Assembly (NCBI GenBank): GCA_002077065.1
Contig: NAJO01000048.1
Location: forward strand, 248,001 to 312,000
From: Cryoendolithus antarcticus
Lineage: Eukaryota; Ascomycota; Dothideomycetes; Cladosporiales; Cladosporiaceae
Length of the DNA: 64,000 nucleotides
Reading direction: 5' to 3'
The notes under the pieces were generated by a model that made no database searches, was not told where the DNA came from, and saw only the letters and a list, made by a program, of their open reading frames with translations. Within the stretch, counting starts at the first letter, position 1. Each line of letters begins with the position of its first letter. Below, one piece after another: positions 33,533 through 43,645 of the stretch. A program made the position numbers and the translations under genes.

Positions 33533-36358
33533 TCACGACTTCCCCGCCTGCACAACCCTCACCTCCGCCTCCCGCCCACTCAACTTCTCAATCTCATTCC
33601 CAATCCCCAACACCCAATGGTCCCGCTCCGCTCTCGACCTAGCCTTGAAGACCACACTCCTCCCGGTGGCGCCCAATTGACTAACCCGCTTGAGCTTAGT
33701 CTCGAATTTACCCTCGAGCCCAGACTTCGCGTCTTTCGCAGCAGATTTCTGGGAAGCCTTGACGTCGTCTACGAAATGAGAAGATTTGAACCAGGCTTTA
33801 CTCTTCGAATGCCAGATGACGAATGTAGTCATCGCGTCTTCGTCTGTGCTCGTCCAGCCGTCTTCGAGGTAGACGCGAGGCAGGGCGTTGTGGCCGGGTG
33901 TGTTTGAGTCGAATGTGCGGTTTTGGTAGAGCAGGTCGTTTTCTGTTAGGAGGCCGGAATAGATGTAGCAGCCCTGCAAGTCTATAGCCGCGATGCGCTC
34001 GTGGTGGATGTGCACTAGCTTCTTGCCGGAGCGCTTGCGCAGCGTGTCTTGGTAGATCAGCAAGTGACCGGAGGCGAGGATGACGTGGCAGCGGGTGAAG
34101 GTTGTGTGACGGCGAGGTTTACGGAAGAGTAAGCCGGAGAGATGGATCGTGCGGCAGGAGGTTATGCCGCACATGTTGTACAGTGTGGAGGAGGCGTAGG
34201 ACTGCTGAACCTCCCATTTGTAGGCAAAGCTGCCGACTGTCGCCTCAGTCCGCTCGTCGATGTTCAAGACAGCGAGATTCTGCGCGCGAACAGATTTGTA
34301 TAAGTCCATGTCAGCTTTTGCGCGTGCGGACCAGTAGGTCACGAGGGCGTACAGTCTGGACATCCACAGTTGTGCTGCGGACTTGTTATAAGCTTGGAGG
34401 CGGATGACGAGGTCATTCTTCATGAGGAGCTCGAAGGTGCGGTCTTCGTCTACCTCTGTTGTTGAGCCATCGTCGGTCAAGGAGTCTGTGGGATCGATTT
34501 GTATGTCGAAGTCTACTGCGTCGCCGTTGTCGATGTTCTGGTCGGCAGGCGTGGCACCTTTGCGCATCTTGCGGACTTTGGCTATGTCGCAGAGATCTAT
34601 GAAGCCGTCGGCTGCGAGCATCATGTCTGTATTGCGTTGGGCTTCCGTCGACGCGGCTTCGTCCAGCTGAGTGAGCTCTTTCGGAGGGACCGCGTTGTGG
34701 CCGAGCCATGAGACATGATCGTCCTGCAGAGGATACGGATCTATGTCAAGTTTAAGTGGGACGCTCTTCGCAATTTCGTCGGATGATGGGATGTTGCCAT
34801 TTGCTTTGGGTTGCATCTTAGGCGGAGGTGGTGGCTTCGCGTCCGACGGGCGGAGGAAGAGTAGAAAGTGGTCTTGAGTGGTGAAGTACAATCGCTTGAA
34901 CAGCATCTTGCCGAGTCGCCGATCATGGCCTTGTTGTGAAGTAAGGCGAATGAGGAACCCTTCCACGGGTGATGGTTCCTGTATTGGTTCTGTCTCGCCG
35001 CGACACTTTGTCTTCAGTGGGTAGTGATCCTTCGGTCGAAGCTGAAGATCGTGCGTCCGCTGCATGGCGCTCGTACCATACATCTTTTGCTCGACAGCAC
35101 CATGCACCCACTCTAGTCGATCGTATCGCTTCCACGCCAAACCCATGACGTTCCCTTCGGACCACGTCTTCATCACGTCAGCCCACTCTGGCGAAAATCG
35201 AAGCATGTCAACACATCTCGCGATGATCGCCTTTGCCACCCCTGCTTCGTGCGAGGCAGCCTTCATCAACGCAGTATCGTCTCCGGCTGCTGCGTCCGAC
35301 ATGATCTGAGCGGCTTCTGGAGTGCTGAACGGATCATCAATGCGCAGGGTCACACTAAGATCTGGCACGGATATTTGCAGCGTCTCTGGTCGCCGCCATC
35401 CAAGCAGACTCGTCAGGAAAGTGAACCACTCGACTGCGACAGCTCCAGAGGAAGCTCGTAGATAGTAGATCGTCGTCCGGCTGTTCTCGCGCGTCCAGAT
35501 ACAGAGTGTCTTGTCAAGAGCTGAATACAGATTCACTCTCGCTCGATGTGGACTGAGGATGATCTCCGCTTTGGGTCTCTTCTTCATCTTGTCCTGCTCC
35601 TCCATATTCGCAGCAATGACCCGCGTCTTGTACAGCTGCAGGACGCCCACAGTATCATCTTCGCTCTGCTTTCGACACACGATCATGAATTCCCTCCACT
35701 TATCCATAGTCTTCGCCTCCACGCCTTGACTGAGCCTCTCGTCGAACTCCTCACCGAGACTTTGCTGCGTGATGTCTATACGTACAAGCATCTTATCCAT
35801 CTTCATCAGCTCGCCGTCCTTCATCTTGCTGTTTCGCCCCAGCCCTCTCGCAGCCAGTCGGCTTGCCCTCGCGCGAATCTGAAGTCGTGAGACATCGTCA
35901 AAGCGTACCCGTGCTGTTGTCGTTCGCTTCTGGATGCTCTGCTCGGGCTCTGCTGCCACGCTGCCTCCGCGACGACTGTGTAGCAGGCTTGTCGTCGACG
36001 ATGGGTCCGCGGACTGCGAGCTCAGTCTTGGTGCTCCGCCAGTCGAGGCAGGCACAGCCAGCCCTTCCCTTTCACTCACCGGCCGTGGCTCCAGCACCGT
36101 CTCCACAGCCTCTTCACCATCCTCGCCATCGACGCTCGGGGCTGCAGCGGCGGCAGTGAAGCTGGGTTTGTGGCTACTGCTGCCGCTCCTACCGCCAACA
36201 GGGAGGTACGATCTGTACCATGACTTGCGATGCGACTTGAGCCAGCCGTCGGGTATGGGACCTATGAAGGTGCGGCGGCTGGTGAGGTGGAGGTGGGAGG
36301 GTGTTGCGTGTTCGAGTCGGCGCGCCGTGTACGAGTCGGGAGACAGGTTGGAGGTCAT
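33533..36358 (-). CDS. PH-domain protein, Spo71-like
   Basis: A single exon of 941 residues from the ATG at 36358. The start is a Ser/Arg-rich region with FIGPIPDGWLKSHRKSWY, also seen in fungal Spo71 relatives. Two PH-type domains are visible: one around residues 230-340 (MIVCRKQSEDDTVGVLQLYKTR, then TTIYYLRASSGAVAVEWFTFL) and a C-terminal one around 745-930 (GLLFRKPRRHTTFTRCHVIL, then ending near RAERDHWVLGIGNEIEKL). A middle segment, TSQQGHDRRLGKMLFKRLYF, looks like a third, split PH. In yeast, Spo71 recruits Vps13 to the prospore membrane; in filamentous fungi the homologue is not tied to spores alone. Role here is inferred from the family. It is convergent with the GCP gene. Confidence 0.75.
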   Translation of the reverse strand: MTSNLSPDSYTARRLEHATPSHLHLTSRRTFIGPIPDGWLKSHRKSWYRSYLPVGGRSGSSSHKPSFTAAAAAPSVDGEDGEEAVETVLEPRPVSEREGLAVPASTGGAPRLSSQSADPSSTTSLLHSRRGGSVAAEPEQSIQKRTTTARVRFDDVSRLQIRARASRLAARGLGRNSKMKDGELMKMDKMLVRIDITQQSLGEEFDERLSQGVEAKTMDKWREFMIVCRKQSEDDTVGVLQLYKTRVIAANMEEQDKMKKRPKAEIILSPHRARVNLYSALDKTLCIWTRENSRTTIYYLRASSGAVAVEWFTFLTSLLGWRRPETLQISVPDLSVTLRIDDPFSTPEAAQIMSDAAAGDDTALMKAASHEAGVAKAIIARCVDMLRFSPEWADVMKTWSEGNVMGLAWKRYDRLEWVHGAVEQKMYGTSAMQRTHDLQLRPKDHYPLKTKCRGETEPIQEPSPVEGFLIRLTSQQGHDRRLGKMLFKRLYFTTQDHFLLFLRPSDAKPPPPPKMQPKANGNIPSSDEIAKSVPLKLDIDPYPLQDDHVSWLGHNAVPPKELTQLDEAASTEAQRNTDMMLAADGFIDLCDIAKVRKMRKGATPADQNIDNGDAVDFDIQIDPTDSLTDDGSTTEVDEDRTFELLMKNDLVIRLQAYNKSAAQLWMSRLYALVTYWSARAKADMDLYKSVRAQNLAVLNIDERTEATVGSFAYKWEVQQSYASSTLYNMCGITSCRTIHLSGLLFRKPRRHTTFTRCHVILASGHLLIYQDTLRKRSGKKLVHIHHERIAAIDLQGCYIYSGLLTENDLLYQNRTFDSNTPGHNALPRVYLEDGWTSTDEDAMTTFVIWHSKSKAWFKSSHFVDDVKASQKSAAKDAKSGLEGKFETKLKRVSQLGATGRSVVFKARSRAERDHWVLGIGNEIEKLSGREAEVRVVQAGKS

Positions 36359-37112
36359 GCTACGGGATCTATGCTGGCATATGTGTGATGCTGGGGTCGA
36401 GACTACATGCTATGTAGGGGGATCATGGTCATGGTCGAGTCTGGACTTTGGATGTTGCAGCGCGTCAGAGGAGGAAGTGACGTCTCTGCGTGAGCAACAT
36501 GACTTGATGGAATTTACTACCAAATCATGAATGCTGGACATGCATCAATTCGAGGGTCATCGTCGTAGAAGCCTGCACGGAGTGTCATCTACATTCGCGT
36601 GCTCTGAAGAATCACTACTGTAGCCTCTTCAGGTCGAATCGTTCTGTAGGGCTACGACCCTGGCACGGCTATCTGCACAGAAGTCTATGCAATCATGGGG
36701 AGCAGTGATACATGCTCTTGGTACATAACAATGGCAGGTGGTGAGACGTATGACAGTCTACGGTCTGAGGGGTTTGTGTTGCTGAGTGTCGTGAGCTCGT
36801 CTCCAGATGACTGCCGTGGACAGTACCCTCGCACACCTCGGTCCAATCTATTCTGATCCGAGTGACCGTCCGTCCGCTCACCATGATTGTCCAAATCCGC
36901 TATCGTGCAGGGGCAGTCACTGTCTAGACTGATGTACTCTGCCTCTCGTTCGCCCATGTCCATCCAATCCCACCATATCCGGTCTTGGCGATTCCGCTCC
37001 TTGCAGTATAGCGCCAACCTTAGCTCTACTTCGGACTTGCTCCTTAGCCGCACCACTCAAATCATTCTTACTAAAACTGTTGTCAGCACGTGGGTCTCGT
37101 AAGGAGTGTTTG
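36359..37112. other. Intergenic, possibly holding a 3' exon of the next gene
   Basis: No independent gene is clear. A 123-codon minus-strand frame at 37056-36685 has no recognised motif. An alternative exon on the minus strand, entered after a GTCAGA donor at the end of the acidic protein and an ACAACAG acceptor near 37080, would be open to TGA at about 36917 (FSKNDLSGAAKEQVRSR...). It may be a true C-terminal extension of that protein. Confidence 0.35.
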
Positions 37113-37904
37113 TTATTCTGACCTCTTTCTTGGTGACACGGGGCGCTGGCCGCCGCTGAGCTTCACTTGTGCCGCGACGATGGACGGCTTCTTTCTCAAG
37201 GCATGTGCCACCGGGCCAGGAGTACGTGTTGGTCCTGGCGCTGACACCTTCGGCTCCTGCGCGGGCTCCTCTGTTGGTGAGGCGACAACCGAGCTGCTCT
37301 CCGCTTCCCCGCTGGTCATGATGCTGCTATCCGGCGCGACAGCTGCCACCTCTTCGTTCGCGTTGATGGGCGGTGCGGCGGTGTTGATGTCGGCGGCGCG
37401 AGTGGTGACCGCGCTGTCGTCGCGCTCGTCAGCTGCGCCATCACCTCCGAGTTCTGGCACTGTGTCCATCGCGTCATCATCCGCGGCGCCATCATAAGAG
37501 CGTGACAACCCAGTATCATCTCCGATGCCAGCCCCCGCGAGCTCTCCTGCGCCGCCTCCAAGCTTTTGTAGCGCGCCCCAAGGTTTCTGATCGATGTTGC
37601 GCTGGATGCGCTGGATGCGTTGCTGCAGATCCTCAAGCGCGGGCTCGACCTCTGGATCGGTTCTGTCTTCGTATGCGACCATGATGGCGTATACGCGCTC
37701 GGCTCGCTGGAGGTACTCGCTCATGTCGAAAGTGTCTGCGGCGCAATTTTCCAGCATGAGGAGGAGGTGAACCTGATGGTATCGGCTCACGTCTATGGCT
37801 TCGTCAAGGACCTCCTCTGCTTGATGGACAAATCCTTCGAGTCGATTCTCGTCGTAGAGATTGTAGATGTCTTCCACATCAGCTAAGTGCGGTAGGTCTG
37901 CCAT
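37113..37904 (-). CDS. Hypothetical acidic protein with helical N-terminus
   Basis: I do not recognise it. From the ATG at 37904 (MADLPHLADVEDIYNLYDE) it runs 263 residues to TAA at 37113 if unspliced. Residues 1-110 look like amphipathic helices (YHQVHLLLMLENCAADTF, RAERVYAIMVAYEDRTD, LQQRIQRIQRNID), as in small TPR-like or coiled-coil adaptors. The rest is low-complexity, Ala/Ser/Glu-rich and ends with a basic patch (SGGQRPVSPRKRSE). A splice donor (AG|GTCAGA) lies just before the stop, so the real C-terminus may be encoded by a downstream exon ending near 36917. No membrane segment or signal peptide is seen. Confidence 0.6.
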   Translation of the reverse strand: MADLPHLADVEDIYNLYDENRLEGFVHQAEEVLDEAIDVSRYHQVHLLLMLENCAADTFDMSEYLQRAERVYAIMVAYEDRTDPEVEPALEDLQQRIQRIQRNIDQKPWGALQKLGGGAGELAGAGIGDDTGLSRSYDGAADDDAMDTVPELGGDGAADERDDSAVTTRAADINTAAPPINANEEVAAVAPDSSIMTSGEAESSSVVASPTEEPAQEPKVSAPGPTRTPGPVAHALRKKPSIVAAQVKLSGGQRPVSPRKRSE

Positions 37905-38497
37905 GATTGAGGTATTTCGCTGTTGTTGCGTTGGGAGTGTCGATGATGGAGGTCCCAAGAGTGAATGATGAACACACGCATGTGAAGAAGGTAAGACAAC
38001 TTCACTTTCACGCGATTACATTACGCTTTTGGAAGGATCCGCCCCCCCTGCAACATGCAAACGCACCACCTCTGCCTTTCACAAGTTGAATCCCTTACAA
38101 CACCTCCGCTGAGCAGATCGTATGCTTTCTCTTGAAGTGTGCTCCTGAACGCTAGCTGCTTGAACTATCATCACTCTGCTAGAACAGCCCCGGTCCTCTG
38201 CTCCTATCGACGTGCTCAACGATCGTGAGACCTTTGCGCCAGGCTCCATCGACAGGCGAACCGATTTGGGTCACCCCTGATCAGCGTTTACACCCTCATC
38301 AGCACTTCGCCTCGCCTCGATCCTCATCCGCATCCACGATCTTACTGGCACATTGCCTCGCATCACTCCTCATCTGCGTTCACGCCCTCACTGGCACATC
38401 GTTGCACGTCACTCTTCATCACCGTCCGCCCGTTCGCTAGCGCAACAGCCGCCGTTCGATCCTCATAGCAGAGTCGACACGACCACAAGATATCACG
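37905..38497. other. Intergenic with a tandem duplication
   Basis: About 590 bases upstream of the protease-like tract; divergent from the acidic protein. It is C/T-rich, contains the 46-base tandem duplication listed next, and has no gene. Confidence 0.4.
38323..38414 (+). repeat. 46-base imperfect tandem duplication
   Basis: Two adjacent 46-base copies (38323-38368 and 38369-38414) both start CTCATC, share CACTGGCACAT/TACTGGCACAT in the middle and end CACTC. A looser partial copy seems to precede them from about 38294. It lies 85-175 bases upstream of the ATG at 38498, so it is likely in the promoter or 5' leader. Confidence 0.6.
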
Positions 38498-38927
38498 ATG
38501 CCGAAGCTGACACGGAAGCGTCCGTATGTGAAGGTGCCAGAGCCTGAGGAGGAGCCTGCTGAGGACTCCGCTTCCGAATTTGAGCTCCCTCAATCTGTGT
38601 CCGACACCGACGACGACGATCCTACCGTCACGTCCGGCTCCAAAACTGAAACGCGCCCGCCAAAAGTCCCCAAATTGTCGAAACACGACGACGGCCTCAA
38701 GCGTCCGCCCAAGAGCAAGTCGAAGAAAGACAAGGAATCCGACAAAGGCCTTGACGGCGACAATGCAGACAACAACAGCCAAGACGTAGCATCAAGCGAC
38801 AATGCTGACAAGGACTTCTCGCAAGACGACGTTCCGGAGAAATGGCGTATTCCACAGTTGCCGCCCGTGAACAAGGCGAATTGGAGCATGGAGACGTTTC
38901 GTCAGGATATTAAAGGCAGGTCTGAAG

Positions 38928-39617
38928 TTGCTGCCCGGGGCATTCCAGAACTTCACGCCGAACTATGGTCGTCCACGCCACATCACCGATTATCCAGAGA
39001 TCCGCGGCTACCGTCTTGATCTTGACCAGCTCCAGCTTTACAGCATCAGGACTACGGGTACGCTCAAGGTCGGTCAAACGTACTTCAAGTCTGTGGCGGA
39101 ATACCTGCCCGGCACTGGCTCAGAAGTGCCGGTCTGGCGCATCGTCGGTGTATGGCGTCGCCCGAATCAGAAGACTGAGAGCATTGAGTATTTTGTCCGC
39201 ATTCCATCCAAGATGTTTCCGAAACGAAACGGTATCACGACATCTGTCTGCCCTACTGAAGAAGATGCCGCGCGCCTCGGTAATCTCGTTGTCGATTACA
39301 CGAATCGATGTCCAAGCGACTTCAGTGATGCCGACTGGGCCTCGCAACCAACCGCTCGTTCAGGAGGTACTTCCTTTGCCATCTACGCACGTGCTCCCAA
39401 GGCATTCTGCGAAGTGACAGCATTGTTGGAGTACAACAAAGACCTTGACCTTGCGCAGACAATGGGTCCAGACTGGATCACTGGTCAGGGTCTATACACC
39501 GGCGGCCATGGGGTTGAGAGAGGAAGACCGCCAAGAAAGGTTTCAATCTTCGAGCCACCGCCAAGAGCAGCATCGCTGGTGCTGTCGACCTCGAGAATGA
39601 CCGATTTGTCGGCGTGA
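38928..39617 (+). CDS. Open segment of the disrupted tract: unknown globular part
   Basis: Open for about 230 codons with no ATG near its start. It carries HITDYPEIRGYRLDLDQLQL, a Trp/Arg-rich WRIVGVWRRPNQKTE and GTSFAIYARAPKAFCEV. The frame probably shifts near 39510, because the neighbouring frame (beginning RKTAKKGFNLRATAKSS) continues into the next segment more naturally than the stretch ending here. Function unknown. Confidence 0.45.
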   Translation: MLPGAFQNFTPNYGRPRHITDYPEIRGYRLDLDQLQLYSIRTTGTLKVGQTYFKSVAEYLPGTGSEVPVWRIVGVWRRPNQKTESIEYFVRIPSKMFPKRNGITTSVCPTEEDAARLGNLVVDYTNRCPSDFSDADWASQPTARSGGTSFAIYARAPKAFCEVTALLEYNKDLDLAQTMGPDWITGQGLYTGGHGVERGRPPRKVSIFEPPPRAASLVLSTSRMTDLSA

Positions 39618-40458
39618 AGGTGGCTCTGAGTACACAGCCCGTTCCTAAGGATTCTAAGGCTGCCAAGTTGCCCCCGACGCCGATGGCATACCGCCCATTC
39701 TTCCGATACGGCACTGATGAAGCCACGACGGCTAGTAAGAAGCAACAGCAGACTTTTCACGAGCACACGCAAGCCTCCCATTTCGGCCATATCGGCAACA
39801 AGCAACAATTTTCGGAATCTTGGAACCAACACCAACTCGAGCTCGGTGCTGCACAGCTGGAATCGCGACGTGCTATGGCGTAAGACGGTCCATTGAACAA
39901 GCAAGTCTTGTTTCACGCCTCACTGCCAATCGCTGCGGGGGGCGGCTCGATGTGGCTGCCCATCCGGAAAGATGCCGTTGTATCTGCACTCCACGTACCC
40001 GCTTCCATCGCCCCCAAGAGCTACCTCCAACTCGGTATGCTGCATTTTACTACTGTCTCCAACAGTTTCCTTCATCACGCGTACATCCGCCAGTCCTTTG
40101 TCAACAGCATCGCTCGCGATGAGGGCGAGATGAGAGCCCTTTACGAAGGCCACATGGCAGCTGCGGATGTTGATCACGGACTGATTGGCATCTCGGAGGT
40201 GCTGCAATGCGCGGCAGATGGTCCATATGCTACTGTATGTATGCACTGCCCGCAAGTCAAGAATCAGAGCGACATGTTCGTTGACGAGGATGGTCGCATT
40301 CTTTGCAAGTCGTGTTTCAAACACACTTCGAAAGTCCCGGGACAGCTGCAATAGCACAGAACGATCCCTATCGCGAGACGAATTCGGGGACTTCTACACG
40401 GCGCACTTGCCCAGGATTCGGGGTGACTGGCAAGAAAAAGCTTGAGATTCAGCCAATC

Positions 40459-41985
40459 ATGACTCAGGTTCTGCTGCAGACCAACGACACCAAGAGTTGG
40501 ACTTCCGCCTCCAGTGCTGCCACGCCGAGGCACCTCGACAATGATGTTCAGTGGCCCGCAACAACGGTCCTTCGTTCAGAGCACACCGGTCTCCGCTTCA
40601 CGCACCCGTGTCAAATCTCTGTCGGGAAGCCATATCCCATGATCGTCGTTGGCACGGAGAAGTTCCTTCACCACCAGCAGAACGGGTTTCTCCAGACGCT
40701 AATTGAGAATTACAGCCAAGGCACACACTGCATTGGACTCCTGCCAGTGATGGGAGAAGCCGCTGAGATCGTGTTAGAGTCTCCATCGGTGCTCGAGCTT
40801 CCAACCCTGGATTATCCCACGGCACATGCTGGATTCTACGCGAAGTTGCATCGCATGTGTGACAACTCGTACAGAATTACAGGAGGTATACCGTACACTC
40901 TCAAGCGTCGTGTTAGCCCGAAGCCGCCTTCAGGATCCCGCTTCTACGACGAGATCACCTACCCGCATCTGCAGGCCATGCTGAAGAGCTGCAAATGGGA
41001 CTTCAACATCATGTTGCCCAGTCAGAGGTACATCATCACTCGTGCCGCTATGCACCAATTCGCTGCGCCTATCCGTTGGGATGGCAAGCCTCGGAAGAGG
41101 TTCGATGCATCGACTGGCGAGAACGCTGATCGGATCATGAAGAACAACGCGGCGCTCGTCAAGCCGAAAAGCCAGGGAGGCAAGTTCAACAAATTCGATC
41201 TTGAGCTCGTTCTGAATGACGATGGTTCGATCTGGACCGGTCGCATCGAGGAGCGTCCTGATGATGCGGACTTGTCTCTCCATGAGAGAGAATCGAGAGC
41301 GCGTCTCTGGACGTTGGATGAAGAGTGCGATGACGACAACGAGATCGACGAGTCAGACGAGACGCTTTACTTCGAAGATATCATCCAGACCCTTGAGACG
41401 GGCGGCAAAGATCCACATACCGGTATCAAGTTCTCCATAATCTCTGGGCACCCTTTGGTCTATAGCTGGGGACGCGGACTGCACCGGCGAGACGCGGCGG
41501 ATAAGAAGCTAGGTATCATCGGAGCCGGCGACCGCATGCAGACTGGTTGTACCACGCTCCATCATACAGACATCGCGAATGAGTACGACTGGGCTCGTCG
41601 TACGATTGTCAAAGAGCTGTGGACCATGGATCGCGGCCGTGCAGCATTCCCGCTCCCAGATGACGACATGAAGTTGATCCTGCAGCAGATGGTACTCATG
41701 AAACATCTTGATCCTGCGTTTTGCGACCCAGTCGGTGCGACAGCGGACGGCTATCCCGATGTAGTGCTGTCAAAGTCGTCGTGGAAAGCTATCATCGACG
41801 CCCAGAAATCGGCCCAGCCGCCGCTAGATGACGATGCCATGATCGAACTGTGGAAGTCAGCGCGACAGCGTGCAGCCGAGCGACCTATCGCCGCATTCGA
41901 TGACGCTCTCAAGCAATCCAAGAAGGGTGATGATGATTTGGAAGAGCAGTTCGATGCCTTGATGAAGAAATTCGAAGGGGAGTGA
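40459..41985 (+). CDS. Open segment of the disrupted tract: 508-residue protein of unknown family
   Basis: The longest intact segment. From the ATG at 40459 (MTQVLLQTNDTKSW) it is open to TGA at 41983. Features: SVGKPYPMIVVGTEKF, WDFNIMLPSQRYIITRAAMHQF, an acidic stretch EECDDDNEIDESDET, RTIVKELWTMDRGRAAFPLP and a helical, charged C-terminus ending KKFEGE. No catalytic motif is recognisable. Immediately after the stop the same frame goes on (QLDDLADVARIDDIDDF) into a Cys/His finger. Either this is a free-standing gene, or part of the larger broken one; the continuing frame favours the latter. Confidence 0.5.
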   Translation: MTQVLLQTNDTKSWTSASSAATPRHLDNDVQWPATTVLRSEHTGLRFTHPCQISVGKPYPMIVVGTEKFLHHQQNGFLQTLIENYSQGTHCIGLLPVMGEAAEIVLESPSVLELPTLDYPTAHAGFYAKLHRMCDNSYRITGGIPYTLKRRVSPKPPSGSRFYDEITYPHLQAMLKSCKWDFNIMLPSQRYIITRAAMHQFAAPIRWDGKPRKRFDASTGENADRIMKNNAALVKPKSQGGKFNKFDLELVLNDDGSIWTGRIEERPDDADLSLHERESRARLWTLDEECDDDNEIDESDETLYFEDIIQTLETGGKDPHTGIKFSIISGHPLVYSWGRGLHRRDAADKKLGIIGAGDRMQTGCTTLHHTDIANEYDWARRTIVKELWTMDRGRAAFPLPDDDMKLILQQMVLMKHLDPAFCDPVGATADGYPDVVLSKSSWKAIIDAQKSAQPPLDDDAMIELWKSARQRAAERPIAAFDDALKQSKKGDDDLEEQFDALMKKFEGE

Positions 41986-42341
41986 GAAGCCTACGCGCAG
42001 CACATTATCGTGGCCGTCCAGCTTGATGACCTCGCGGATGTTGCGAGGATTGACGACATTGACGACTTCAAGGAGCAGTTAGGAATTCTGGAGAATCGCG
42101 TGTCTCAACTGATAGCCCAGGGAGTGGTGATCTGTAGCCACTGCACCAAGCCTGCTCCACCTGACCAGCTCATCTTCTGTTGCAGTACAGGCCATGAGAA
42201 TGTCAAGCAGCATTGGAAGTGCGCCTACTACACTTCCAAGCCCACTGGAGCGGAGAGCTTTTGCCATGATTGCCAGGATGAGCGCGAGCGTGTCGGCATC
42301 GGCACACTGGAGCTAGCAGTCCCCCACCCTCAGCAGGTACG

Positions 42342-43552
42342 ATGACTGAAGTTAAGAATCTAGTGCAGCTCGGTCAGTCTTGCTATTTCGACAGCCCTGT
42401 GCAGAGCCTGTTCAACATCACTTGCGTTCGCGACATCATCCTCAATCTCGCAATGGAGGTGCAGCGCCCAAACAGTCGCTCGACGTCCAACTCCGCTTGG
42501 ATACCTAGGGCGTACTGGCGAGGATTGCCCACAGGCAGAGAGGCTACGGATGCTGAGTTGGACGACTTCACGGAAGGCATATCGATGCTGCGCAAGGCAT
42601 TATCAAAGCAGCTCGCGTGATGCTTGGCCGCCTTTCGCCATCCAATCAGGACGGCGCAATCACGCGCACCGAGACCGCCGCTTTCTTCAGAGCTGTTCAA
42701 GAGCTCAACTGGGCCGACTTCCTTCCGAATACTCAAGCCGACTCATCGATTGTGTTTGACGCCTTGCTGACTGCGCTAGTGCAAGTCGCTGACACGTCAT
42801 CATCTCTGCCGCGAGTGGCGACTGTACCCGAGGAGCACGACAAGCACCGCAACATCATTTACCCTCTTCTCGCGGCGCCAGTCCTCCAAGGTCTTGCAAT
42901 CGATGTTGCTCAGGACTGGGATTCTGGTATCAAGTCGCCAATCTATGATCTCTTTGCAGTTCAAGTAGCTGCGGAGAAGCCGTGTCACACCTGTCCCGCC
43001 ACCGGCAGACAGATCGAGCAGGATCTCTCCATTCGTCTGGAGTCCATCAACGGCCATACCCCTGGTGTCTTGCACGACATGCTGGCTCGCTGGTGTCGGC
43101 CTGAGCTCGGCTTGAGTAATCCTGTCCTCTGCGCCACCAACAATCAGGCTCCTGGCCACATCGGCTGCATCTATCGCCAGAAGAAGATCGTGCGCGCACC
43201 TCAGCTGCTGTGTCTTAATTTCCAGCGCGGCAACAGGATGCTCGGTGTATCGCAATTTGTGAACTCTGTCGGCATCCCCGAATTCCTGGATATCGCTGAC
43301 TTCTCCGATCGAGTCATCCTTCCATCGCAGAAGAAGATCGCCGACGCAGAAAACGATCGTATGGACGTGGATGGACAAAGCTTGAAGCCAACTGACAGCA
43401 TTTATCTTCTTCGATCAGTCAACATGTTCTACCATATGGGCGATGGCGGTCACTATGTGAACTACGATACCATCAATGAGCATTGGACTTTGCTGGACGA
43501 TGGTGGCGGACCCACAGCTGTGCGAAAGCACCCCCAGATCGGACTCGACTAA
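42342..43552 (+). CDS. Open segments of the disrupted tract: ubiquitin-specific-protease-like domain
   Basis: Two overlapping frames (42342-42620 and about 42590-43552) together resemble a USP/UCH catalytic core. The first holds NLVQLGQSCYFDSPVQSLFN, which lines up with the USP Cys box GNTCYxNSxLQxL. The second has a CHTC...C-type site (PCHTCPATGRQ), a QLLCLNFQRGNR segment like the USP IxLxRF block, and FYHMGDGGHYVNYDTINEHW, which matches the His box (GHYxxY...W). The frame break lies about 42580-42610. Deubiquitinating or related cysteine-protease activity is inferred. The Cys-box Asn (GN-T-C) is replaced by Gln. Confidence 0.55.
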
Positions 43553-43645
43553 GGCGGCATCATCTGCTGGGTCATCTAGCAGCAACAGGTCGGACAGCAC
43601 TCACTACCATTCGATGCTACCACGAAGCTACCAACGCAGGGATAT

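Noticed and set aside
36685..37056. 123-codon minus-strand frame
   Set aside because: No motif; an alternative frame that splices in phase from the acidic protein overlaps it and looks equally or more coding.
39480..42370. Very short introns (20-36 nt) that would restore phase at some breaks of the protease-like tract
   Set aside because: GT/AG pairs can be found at a few joins, but the lengths are far below the 49-60 nt typical here, donors are weak, and no consistent set repairs all joins.
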